This document shows positions 1 to 5,985 of a stretch of DNA of 12,662 bases, in pieces (the stretch's first letter is position 1; every line of letters begins with the position of its first letter). The translations under genes were made by a program, and so were the position numbers. Source of the DNA: Actinomycetes bacterium (GTDB lineage Bacteria > Actinomycetota > Actinomycetes > Actinomycetales > Cellulomonadaceae). The notes beneath the pieces were generated by a model. It did no database searches, was not told the origin of the DNA, and worked only from the letters and a program-made list of their open reading frames with translations. The stretch is from NCBI GenBank assembly GCA_023428465.1, contig JAEYXM010000100.1, positions 1 through 12,662 on the forward strand, written 5' to 3'.

Positions 1-12
1 GCGCCGGGTGCG

Positions 13-1257
13 TCAGGGGGTCGTCAGGACCAGGGCCACGTTGTGGCCGCCGAAGCCGAAGGAGTTGTTGATCGCCGCGACCTGACCCGACGGGAGTGAC
101 CGCGGGGTGTCCCGGACGAGGTCGAGGACCAGCTCCGGGTCGGGGTCGGTCACGTTGATCGTCGGGGGAGCGGTGCGCTCGTGCACCGCGAGGGCGGTGA
201 AGATCGTCTCGATCGCTCCCGCTCCCCCCAGCAGGTGGCCGGTCATCGACTTCGTGGCGGAGAGCGCGACGCCGTCGGCTGCGGCCCCCAGCACGCCGCG
301 GACGCTGCGCGCCTCGATGAGGTCGCCGACCACCGTGGACGTCGCGTGCGCGTTGACGTGGGCGACATCGGAGGCGGCGACGCCCGCCGCCTCCAGGGCC
401 ATCCGCATCGCCGCGATCTGACCGCGGCCGCTCGGCTCGGGCGAGGTCATGTGGTAGCCGTCGGCGCTGAGGCCGACGCCCGCGAGCCGGGCGTAGACCC
501 TCGCCCCGCGTGCTGCGGCGTGCTCGGCGTTCTCCAGGACGACGATGCCCGCGCCCTCGCCGAGGACGAAGCCGTCCCGCGCGATGTCGTAGGGCCGTGA
601 CGCACCGGCGGGGTCGTCGTTGCGCAGGGAGAGCGTGCGCGAGGCCGCGAACGCGGCGATCGGCATGGGGTGGATGGCCGCCTCCGTGCCGCCCGCGACG
701 ACGACGTCGGCCCGCCCGCTGCGGATCATCTCGGCGGCGTAGCCGATCGCCTCGGCCCCGGACGCGCACGCCGACACCAGCGCGTGGGCACCCGCCTGCG
801 CGCCGAGCTCCAGCTCGACGTACGCCGCGGGGGAGTTCGGCATGAGCATGGGGACCGTCATCGGCAGGACGCGGCGGGCGCCCTTCTGGCGGAGGGTGTC
901 CCACGCGTCGAGGGTCGTCCAGATGCCACCGATGCCGGATGAGACCACCGCACCGAGTCGCGTCGGCTCGAGCTCGGGGGCGCCGGCGTCGGCCCACGCC
1001 TCGCGCAGCGCGACGATCGCGTACTGCGCGGACGGGTCCATCCGCTTCGTCTCGGGGCGGCTCAGGACCTCGTCCGGGCGGACCTTGACCTGCGCGGCGA
1101 AGCTCACCGGGATCTCGTAGGTCTCGGCCCAGTCGTTGTCGAGCGTCCGCGCGCCGGGGGTGCCGGCCAGGGCCGCGGCCCAGGTGCTCGCCACGTCCCC
1201 GCCGAGCGGCGTCGTGGCTCCCATCCCGGTGATGACGACCTGGGGTGCGCTGGTCAC
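13..1257 (-). CDS. fabF: beta-ketoacyl-ACP synthase II (KAS II), elongating condensing enzyme
   Basis: Cytoplasmic FAS-II enzyme that condenses malonyl-ACP with a growing acyl-ACP chain, releasing CO2. The 414 residues match the usual family length. Catalytic Cys164 lies in VSACASGAEA, His304 in VNAHATST, and Lys336 and His341 in ATKSMTGHLLGG; the C-terminal gate NNSFGFGGHN is at about 398-406. This Cys-His-His set marks a decarboxylating elongating KS rather than FabH. One oddity is Val at 309, where the family usually has Pro (NAHxTSTP). The start is GTG at 1257, preceded by a strong AGGAGGA only about 3 bases away, so spacing is tight. It is the last recognisable gene of the fab operon in this window; only 12 bases follow its stop, so any further operon genes are unseen. 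A strong hairpin separates it from acpP. Homologues include streptomycete FabF and mycobacterial KasA. The family call is secure. Confidence 0.97.
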   Translation of the reverse strand: MTSAPQVVITGMGATTPLGGDVASTWAAALAGTPGARTLDNDWAETYEIPVSFAAQVKVRPDEVLSRPETKRMDPSAQYAIVALREAWADAGAPELEPTRLGAVVSSGIGGIWTTLDAWDTLRQKGARRVLPMTVPMLMPNSPAAYVELELGAQAGAHALVSACASGAEAIGYAAEMIRSGRADVVVAGGTEAAIHPMPIAAFAASRTLSLRNDDPAGASRPYDIARDGFVLGEGAGIVVLENAEHAAARGARVYARLAGVGLSADGYHMTSPEPSGRGQIAAMRMALEAAGVAASDVAHVNAHATSTVVGDLIEARSVRGVLGAAADGVALSATKSMTGHLLGGAGAIETIFTALAVHERTAPPTINVTDPDPELVLDLVRDTPRSLPSGQVAAINNSFGFGGHNVALVLTTP

Positions 1258-1309
1258 AGTTCCTCCTGGGCGGTCCTGGCGGACCAGTGGGCGGCTGAGG
1301 GGTGCGTCG

Positions 1310-1342
1310 CGCGTCCGGCGGCCGTGCGGGCCGCCGGACGCG
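1310..1342 (-). terminator. perfect 14-bp intercistronic hairpin between acpP and fabF
   Basis: Arms GCGTCCGGCGGCC (1311-1323) and GGCCGCCGGACGC (1329-1341) are exact reverse complements around a 5-base loop, and 1310/1342 add one more C-G pair. The hairpin begins about 12 bases after the acpP stop and ends about 42 bases before the fabF ribosome binding site. No T-run follows on the minus strand. It could be a partial terminator or an mRNA 3'-end stabiliser that lets the carrier protein be made in excess over the synthase. The structure is certain; the role is inferred. Confidence 0.6.
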
Positions 1343-1354
1343 TCGTCGCGTGGG

Positions 1355-1603
1355 TCAGGCCTGCGCGCCCGCGATGAACGACACCGCGTCGCCGACCGTG
1401 GCGAGGTTCTTGACCTCGTCGTCGGGGATGCGGACCGAGAACTTCTCCTCGGCCAGCGTGACGATCGTCATCATCGACAGGGAGTCGATGTCGAGGTCGT
1501 CGGTGAAGGACTTCTCGGGCGAGACGGAGTCCGTGGGCAGGCCGGTCTCCTCGCTCACGATCTCCGCCAGGCCGGCCAGGATCTCCTGCTCGCTGTACGC
1601 CAT
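1355..1603 (-). CDS. acpP: acyl carrier protein (AcpP/AcpM type)
   Basis: Small acidic carrier of FAS-II intermediates. It is 82 residues. The phosphopantetheine site is Ser41 in the DLDIDSLS motif, followed by the usual helix and a second acidic stretch (RIPDDEV). The ATG at 1603 was chosen because AAGGAGAG lies just upstream and the translation then begins MAYSEQEIL; a longer reading up to 1684 adds 27 residues unlike any ACP. The DIDSLSMM form is typical of actinobacterial ACPs. It sits between fabH (93 bases upstream) and fabF (97 bases downstream), as in streptomycetes. It must be activated by a holo-ACP synthase, which is not in this window. Identification is secure; the true operon dosage relative to fabF is unknown. 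Confidence 0.97.
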   Translation of the reverse strand: MAYSEQEILAGLAEIVSEETGLPTDSVSPEKSFTDDLDIDSLSMMTIVTLAEEKFSVRIPDDEVKNLATVGDAVSFIAGAQA

Positions 1604-1696
1604 CGGTCTCTCCTTGAGGTGGTGCCGGTCGAATCCGGCGGTGGTGGGTTCTCGGACGTGCGTGGAACTGCTGGATGGTGGCACCGACGGCGCCGG

Positions 1697-2698
1697 TCAG
1701 GGCAGCGCGACCACCTGGGCGGCGTAGACCAGGCCCGCACCGAAGCCGATCTGCAGCGCGAGCGCGCCGCTGCCGACCTGCCCCTCGCGGAGCAGGCGCT
1801 CCGCGGCAAGGGGGATGGACGCGGCCGACGTGTTGCCCGTGTCGGCGATGTCACGCCCGACGACGACGGTCTCGGGCAGCTTCAGCTGCTTGACCATCTG
1901 GTCGATGATCCGCATGTTCGCCTGGTGGGGGATGAACGCCTCGATGTCGGCGGGCGTGACACCTGCCGCGGCCATGGCCTTCTCGGCGATCGGGGCCATC
2001 TGCCACACGGCCCACTTGAAGACGCTCGCGCCCTCCTGGCGCAGGGTCGGCCACTCGGTGCCGCGCTCGAACGCCTCCTTCCAGGAGGCGGTCTGCCGGA
2101 TGAGGTGCCCCTGGCCGGCCGAGCCCCACACGGTGGGGCCGATGCCGGGTGTGTCGGACGGCCCGACGACGACCGCGCCGGCCCCGTCGCCCAGCAGGAA
2201 CGAGATGGACCGGTCGGTCGGGTCGATGAAGTCGCTCATCTTCTCGGCGCCGATGACGAGCACGTGGTGCGCCGCGCCGGCGCGGACGAGCGCGTCCGCC
2301 TGCCCGATGCCGTACGCGAACCCGGCGCAGGCGGCCGAGACGTCGTACGCCGCGGCCGGGAGCGCGCCGAGGCGGTCCGCCACGACGGCGGCCGCGGCGG
2401 GCGTCTGGTGGAAGTAGGTCGTGGTCGCGACGATCACGGCGTCGACGTCGGCGGCCGTGAGGCCGGCGTGGTCGAGTGCCGCGCGGGCCGCTCCTTCCGC
2501 GAGGTCGAGCACGTCGACGTCCGCGGTGGCGCGGCGGCGCGTGATGATGCCGGTGCGCTGGCGGATCCACTCGTCCGAGGAGTCGATGGGCCCCGCCACG
2601 TCGTCGTTCGTCACGACGTCCGCCCCGCGGACACCGCCGATGCCGAGGATCCGGGCGTGCGCCGCGCCGGTGGACTGCGCGAGAGTCGGACGGGTCAC
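1697..2698 (-). CDS. fabH: beta-ketoacyl-ACP synthase III (KAS III), chain-initiating enzyme
   Basis: Starts fatty acid chains by condensing an acyl-CoA primer with malonyl-ACP. At 333 residues it has normal family length. The catalytic triad is visible: Cys124 in DVSAACAGFAYG, His258 in FIPHQANMRI, and Asn289 in DTGNTSAASIP. LLGDGAGAVV (about 168-177) and the C-terminal IGFGAGL are also family marks. Actinobacterial FabH enzymes often accept branched primers, but primer choice cannot be read here. The GTG start at 2698 overlaps the fabD stop (TGA at 2697-2695) by 4 bases, which points to translational coupling. The operon continues to acpP after 93 bases. The call is secure. Confidence 0.97.
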   Translation of the reverse strand: MTRPTLAQSTGAAHARILGIGGVRGADVVTNDDVAGPIDSSDEWIRQRTGIITRRRATADVDVLDLAEGAARAALDHAGLTAADVDAVIVATTTYFHQTPAAAAVVADRLGALPAAAYDVSAACAGFAYGIGQADALVRAGAAHHVLVIGAEKMSDFIDPTDRSISFLLGDGAGAVVVGPSDTPGIGPTVWGSAGQGHLIRQTASWKEAFERGTEWPTLRQEGASVFKWAVWQMAPIAEKAMAAAGVTPADIEAFIPHQANMRIIDQMVKQLKLPETVVVGRDIADTGNTSAASIPLAAERLLREGQVGSGALALQIGFGAGLVYAAQVVALP

Positions 2699-3666
2699 GC
2701 CGGGGTCTCCTCGTTCGTGGTGGGGGTGCTGCGGAGGAGCTCCGCCGCGGTCTCGAGGTCATCCGGCGTGCTGAGGGCCACCGCGCGGACGCCGGGCATC
2801 GCGCGCTTGGCGAGGCCCGTGAGGACACCGGCGGGGGCAAGCTCGATCATCGTCGTGACGCCCATCTCGACCATCGTCTGCTGGCACAGGTCCCAGCGGA
2901 CGGGTGCGACGACCTGCTCGGCGAGGCGGCGCAGGACGTCACGGCCGCGGCCGTGACCGGACCCGCCGCGCGAGCGGTGGGCGGCGCCGTCGGCGTCGGA
3001 CAGGAGGGGGAGCAGCACGTCGTTCGCGGGCCAGTCCGCGGCGACCGACGCGAACTCCTCGAACGCGGACTGCATGTACGGGGTGTGGAACGCGCCGGCG
3101 ACCTGCAGCGGGATGACACGCGTACGGGGCGGGACGTGCTCCGGGAGACCCGCGAGATTCTCCAGGCTCCCGGCCGCGACGACCTGACCGCCGCCGTTCA
3201 CGTTGGCGGGGTACAGGCCGGCGGCCTCGATCGCGGCGAGGACGGCCTCCGGCTCGCCGCCGACGACGGCGCTCATGCCGGTCGGCGTCGCGGCCGCGGC
3301 GCCCGCCATGCTGCGCGCGCGGTGCGACACGAGTCCCACGGCCCCGACGTCGTCGAGCACCCCGGCGACGGCCGCGGCCGCGATCTCGCCGACCGAGTGG
3401 CCGGCGGTCACGCCCGCGACGCCGGCGGGCGGTGTGTCGCCGAGGAGCGCGCGCAGGGCGATGAGCGACGCGGCGACGATGAGGGGCTGGGCGACGGCCG
3501 TGTCCCGGATGGTGTCGGCGTCCGACTCCGTGCCGTGCAGGCGCAGGTCGACGCCCGCAGCCTGGGAGAACGCGTCGAGCCGCTCCGGCACGCCGGGCAG
3601 CTCGAGCCACGGGCGAAGGAAGCCGGGGGACTGGGAACCCTGGCCGGGGCAGCAGATGGCGAGCAC
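2695..3666 (-). CDS. fabD: malonyl-CoA:ACP transacylase
   Basis: Moves malonyl from CoA to ACP, supplying extender units for FabH and FabF. It is 323 residues. The nucleophile Ser91 with His90 lies in the TAGHSVGEIAA elbow, the substrate-binding Arg is R116 (SHRARSM), the second catalytic His is H194 (GAFHTPYM), and PGQGSQ at 7-12 forms the oxyanion loop. A short Gly/Arg/Ser-rich insert (about 230-242) follows LLSDADG and precedes DVLRRLAEQVVAPVRWD; this loop varies in the family. The GTG start at 3666 gives the expected MLAICCPGQGSQ N-terminus, but the ribosome binding site is poor, so the transcript may be short-leadered. First gene of the fab operon, 129 bases downstream of the regulator gene. 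The stop overlaps the fabH start. Confidence 0.97.
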   Translation of the reverse strand: MLAICCPGQGSQSPGFLRPWLELPGVPERLDAFSQAAGVDLRLHGTESDADTIRDTAVAQPLIVAASLIALRALLGDTPPAGVAGVTAGHSVGEIAAAAVAGVLDDVGAVGLVSHRARSMAGAAAATPTGMSAVVGGEPEAVLAAIEAAGLYPANVNGGGQVVAAGSLENLAGLPEHVPPRTRVIPLQVAGAFHTPYMQSAFEEFASVAADWPANDVLLPLLSDADGAAHRSRGGSGHGRGRDVLRRLAEQVVAPVRWDLCQQTMVEMGVTTMIELAPAGVLTGLAKRAMPGVRAVALSTPDDLETAAELLRSTPTTNEETPA

Positions 3667-3732
3667 CCGACCACTCTGCCGGACCGCGTGGGGGGCGCCG
3701 GGCCTACGACGCCCACCAACCTCGTCCGAGGA

Positions 3733-3753
3733 CCTTGTGCGGAACCTACAACG
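3733..3753 (-). promoter_or_regulatory. candidate FasR operator upstream of fabD
   Basis: Read on the minus strand this site is CGTTGTAGG-N6-ACAAGG. It contains an imperfect dyad, CGTTGT-N9-ACAAGG, whose half-sites match at 5 of 6 positions. It is centred about 77 bases upstream of the fabD start codon. The same 21-base pattern, identical at 16 positions, lies upstream of the regulator gene at 5017-5037. A weak TAGGCC -10-like box at 3706-3701 would place the site near -49, which would suit an activator. Operator function is inferred from the repeat, the dyad and the neighbouring regulator. Confidence 0.5.
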
Positions 3754-3770
3754 CGCCCGACGCCGTCCCT

Positions 3771-3789
3771 CGCGCCGGGCCCCGGCGCG
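3771..3789 (-). terminator. palindromic hairpin after the regulator gene
   Basis: Arms CGCGCCGGG and CCCGGCGCG are exact reverse complements around a single central base; in RNA this would fold as about 7 bp with a 5-base loop. It starts 7 bases beyond the regulator's stop codon (3798-3796), upstream of the candidate fabD operator. No T-run follows. It probably ends or weakens readthrough from the regulator into fabD, giving the fab operon its own promoter. The palindrome is plain; the terminator role is inferred. Confidence 0.5.
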
Positions 3790-3795
3790 GTCGCG

Positions 3796-4974
3796 TCAGG
3801 CGGTCGCGGGTGCGGGGTCGCCGTCGAGGCGGCCCAGGGCGAGGGCCGTCTGGAGGACGTAGCCCTCGCGTGGGTCCAGCGGGTCCCAGCCCGTGACCTC
3901 GGCGACCTTGCGCAGGCGGTACCGGACGGTGTTCGGGTGGACGTAGAGGACCCGGGCGGCCGCCTCGAGCGAGCGACCGTGCTCGGCGTGCGCGGCGAGC
4001 GTCTCGAGCAGGGAGCCGCCGGCCGCCGCGAGCGGGGCGTACACCTGGTCGACGAGCGTGCGGCGGGCGACCACGTCGCCCACGAGGACACGCTCGGGAA
4101 GCAGGTCGTCTGCCGAGACAGGCCGCGGCGCCGTCGGCCACGCACGTGCCGCGACCAGGCCGGCGAGCGCTGCCGTCGCGGAGCAGCCTGCCTCGTCGAG
4201 GCCGTTGACCGTCGGCCCGATGACCACCGGACCGGGGCCGAATCGCGTGATGAGGGACGTCGCCGCGGTGCGAAGGTCGCCCTCGCCGCCGAGGATCACC
4301 ACCAGGCGCGTGCCGTGGATCCCGACGAGTGCGTCGTCGGCCGCGCGCCGGGTGGCCCGGCGCAGCTCGGCGATGCGGACGTCGTCGAGCGGGTGCGCCG
4401 TCGTGCCGACCATGACCAGGACGCTGCCGTGCCCGCTCCAGCCCAGCGCGGCCACGCGGCTGCGCAGCGCGTCGTCGGCCTCACCGCGGACGACGGCGTC
4501 GACGACGAGCGCCTCGAGGCGGGCGTCCCACGCGCCGCGGGTCTCGGCGGCGCGTGCGTAGACCTCGGCGGCGGAGAACGCCACCTCGCGGGAGTAGCGG
4601 AGGACGGCCTCGCGCAGGTCCCGCTCGCTGCCGGGGGCGGCGAGCCGGTCGCTGTGGTCCTCCACCACCTCGACGAGCAGCCGCACGAGCTGAAGGGTCT
4701 GCTGCAGGGAGATGGACCGCGTCAGCTCCGGGGGAGCTGCGGCGAAGATGTCGTTGGCGCTGTGCGGCGGGTTCGAGGGGTCGGCGAACCAGCCGACGAA
4801 GCTCGAGATGCCCGCCTGGACGACCAGACCGACCCACGACCGGTCCTCGGCCGGCAGGGCGCGGTACCAGGGGAGCGTCTCGTCGAGCTTGCGCAGGGCG
4901 GCGGCGGCCAGGAGGCCGCTGCCGTCGTGGAGCCGCCGCAGGGTGTGCGCCTGGTCACGCACCGGTGCTGCCAT
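3796..4974 (-). CDS. fasR: PucR-family transcriptional regulator of fatty acid synthesis (FasR-like)
   Basis: Likely DNA-binding regulator of the adjacent fab operon. From ATG 4974 it is 392 residues; an in-frame ATG at 4986 would give 396. The C-terminus carries a PucR-type helix-turn-helix, with ARVLYVHPNTVRYRLRKV near 340-357 counted from the ATG at 4974. A CdaR/GGDEF-like middle region spans roughly 150-290 and the N-terminus is helical. I prefer 4974 because TATGCT (4987-4982), a good actinobacterial -10 box, ends exactly 7 bases before it, implying a leaderless transcript; neither ATG has a convincing ribosome binding site. In Streptomyces the PucR-type protein FasR next to fabD activates the fab operon, and mycobacteria keep a homologue in the same place. 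The symbol rests on family plus position; the ligand (perhaps an acyl thioester) is unknown. Confidence 0.85.
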   Translation of the reverse strand: MAAPVRDQAHTLRRLHDGSGLLAAAALRKLDETLPWYRALPAEDRSWVGLVVQAGISSFVGWFADPSNPPHSANDIFAAAPPELTRSISLQQTLQLVRLLVEVVEDHSDRLAAPGSERDLREAVLRYSREVAFSAAEVYARAAETRGAWDARLEALVVDAVVRGEADDALRSRVAALGWSGHGSVLVMVGTTAHPLDDVRIAELRRATRRAADDALVGIHGTRLVVILGGEGDLRTAATSLITRFGPGPVVIGPTVNGLDEAGCSATAALAGLVAARAWPTAPRPVSADDLLPERVLVGDVVARRTLVDQVYAPLAAAGGSLLETLAAHAEHGRSLEAAARVLYVHPNTVRYRLRKVAEVTGWDPLDPREGYVLQTALALGRLDGDPAPATA

Positions 4975-4981
4975 GGTCGGC

Positions 4982-4987
4982 AGCATA
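4982..4987 (-). promoter_or_regulatory. candidate -10 box for a leaderless fasR transcript
   Basis: TATGCT fits the TANNNT pattern of actinobacterial -10 boxes. It is followed by 7 bases and then ATG at 4974, the same geometry seen at the Nif3 gene (11884). No good -35 box is present, consistent with a promoter that needs an activator; the candidate operator is centred about 53 bases upstream of the ATG. It contains the alternative ATG (4986), which would then lie outside the transcript. Confidence 0.4.
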
Positions 4988-5016
4988 CGGCGCGAGCCTG
5001 CTGTCGGGCAGCATCT

Positions 5017-5037
5017 CGTTGTAGGGAATGGACAAGG
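5017..5037 (+). promoter_or_regulatory. candidate FasR operator upstream of fasR
   Basis: On the plus strand this reads CGTTGTAGG-N6-ACAAGG, with the dyad CGTTGT-N9-ACAAGG. It matches the fabD-upstream site at 16 of 21 positions: the first nine, the last six and one central G. It lies in the gap between divergent fasR and the 5123-5806 gene. Its orientation relative to fasR is opposite to that relative to fabD, as expected for a near-symmetric protein site. It could mediate fasR autoregulation and might also affect the gene at 5123. Inferred, not demonstrated. Confidence 0.5.
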
Positions 5038-5122
5038 CGTGTCTGCGCGTCCCGTCGCCCGGCGGCGATCCGGGGTGCCTCCAGGGCGGGTGCGTCAGGT
5101 CACGGGAGGCTATGGTCGCTCT

Positions 5123-5806
5123 ATGGATTTCCTCCCACGGCTGCGCCGACTCGTGCGCCGGCCGGCGCCTGGCCACAAGGTCGGCCTGCGTCGTCCGACG
5201 TCGATGCACCGGCGTGACTCCGTCCGAGAGGACGCGGTCCGCGTCAAGCTCAGCGAGGACCCGAACGACGTGCGCGCGTTCCGTGCGCTGGCGGAGATGG
5301 TCCGCCGACGAGCCGCAGAGATGGGCTCCGACGGAGACCCGTTGACGGCGCCCCAGGACGAGGTGGAGAAGGAGCGCGCCGCCGACCTGGCGGTCTGGGC
5401 GCTCGCGGAGGAGCTCGCGGGCCACCCGCGCGCCTGGTACCCGCTGATCGAGCTGGCCCGCCTGTCGATCCACGACGACCACGAGGGCGCCCTGCGGCGT
5501 CTTGGCACCGCCGCGGAGCGGGACCCGTCCGGTCACGCCCTTCTCGAGGGCCTCGCCGTCCTGCGCGACGCCGGGATGCCGGTCGATGCGCTCGGCCTCG
5601 GCGTCGGGCACTGGCGGGTCAAGGAGCAGCCGGTCGCCATCGCGCGCGAGCTGGTCCTCGCGGCGATCGACGCCGACCGTCCCCTCGACGCGAAGCAGCA
5701 TCTCGCGGCGCTGGACCTCCACCCGGACAAGGCAGCGGTTGCGCGGGTGCGCCCGGAGATCGAGGCGCTCGTCGCCCGCGCCGAGCAGCGCATCGCCGGA
5801 ACCTGA
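5123..5806 (+). CDS. conserved-looking helical protein of unknown function
   Basis: Not recognised. From ATG 5123 the product is 227 residues, with no signal peptide and no membrane segment. The first 30 residues are strongly basic (LRRLVRRP, LRRPTSMHRR). The rest reads as amphipathic helices: an acidic, Glu/Lys-rich stretch (about 78-88), then alanine- and leucine-rich helix pairs (about 89-200) that resemble TPR-type solenoids without a clean TPR consensus. The ORF stays open far upstream, but the upstream part is antisense to fasR. TATGGT at 5111-5116 sits 6 bases before the ATG, suggesting a leaderless start; GGGAGG at 5104-5109 is rather far for a ribosome binding site. GTG 5090 is an alternative start. 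It is divergent from fasR and convergent with aceE. A role in scaffolding or RNA/nucleoid binding is only a guess from charge and helices. Confidence 0.8.
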   Translation: MDFLPRLRRLVRRPAPGHKVGLRRPTSMHRRDSVREDAVRVKLSEDPNDVRAFRALAEMVRRRAAEMGSDGDPLTAPQDEVEKERAADLAVWALAEELAGHPRAWYPLIELARLSIHDDHEGALRRLGTAAERDPSGHALLEGLAVLRDAGMPVDALGLGVGHWRVKEQPVAIARELVLAAIDADRPLDAKQHLAALDLHPDKAAVARVRPEIEALVARAEQRIAGT

Positions 5807-5825
5807 CGCACGGCGGTACCCGGCC

Positions 5826-5877
5826 GACCGGCCCCTGCCCGGGGCCCGACCGGCGCGACCGGCGCCTGCCCGGCGCG
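5826..5877. repeat. two tandem copies of a 21-base hairpin unit with a compensatory change
   Basis: Unit 1 (5826-5846) is GACC followed by GGCCCC-TGCCC-GGGGCC. Unit 2 (5857-5877) is GACC followed by GGCGCC-TGCCC-GGCGCG. They differ at three positions. Two of these (C/G at unit position 8 and G/C at position 18) are pairing partners, so the stem is kept. A bare GACCGGCGC lies between them (5848-5856). They follow the stop of the 5123-5806 gene and may help end its transcript. Confidence 0.6.
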
Positions 5878-5910
5878 CGCGCCTGCATCCCACCATGCCG
5901 TTCCCGTGGA

Positions 5911-5963
5911 CGGCAGCGGCCGCCGGGTCGACCCCGTGGGGACCGGCCCGGCGGCCGCTGCCG
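5911..5963. terminator. bidirectional terminator between the 5123-5806 gene and aceE
   Basis: Arms at 5912-5927 (GGCAGCGGCCGCCGGG) and 5947-5962 are exact reverse complements, and 5911/5963 add a pair, giving a 17-bp stem. The 19-base interior can itself pair (CCCC/GGGG at 5932-5941). It lies 22 bases beyond the aceE stop codon (5988-5986) and about 100 bases beyond the stop of the plus-strand gene. There is no T-run, as is common in high-GC actinobacteria. Its position between convergent genes and its stability support a terminator acting in both directions. Confidence 0.7.
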
Positions 5964-5985
5964 CCGCTGACGTGTCAGGTGGTGC

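Noticed and set aside
1624..1639. GCCGG-N6-CCGGC hairpin between fabH and acpP
   Set aside because: Only 5 bp, common by chance at this GC content, and not placed to affect the acpP ribosome binding site.
1136..2956. 606-codon open frame on the plus strand opposite fabH, acpP and fabF
   Set aside because: Low-complexity Arg/Gly/Asp-rich product antisense to three clear genes; long antisense frames are expected in DNA this rich in GC.
4712..5122. Upstream extension of the gene at 5123
   Set aside because: This part overlaps fasR in antisense and reads as Arg/Ser/Pro-rich noise; the -10 box and protein character favour ATG 5123.
2953..5217. 754-codon open frame on the plus strand opposite fabD and fasR
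   Set aside because: Antisense to well-supported genes, no family motif, composition typical of a frame shadow.
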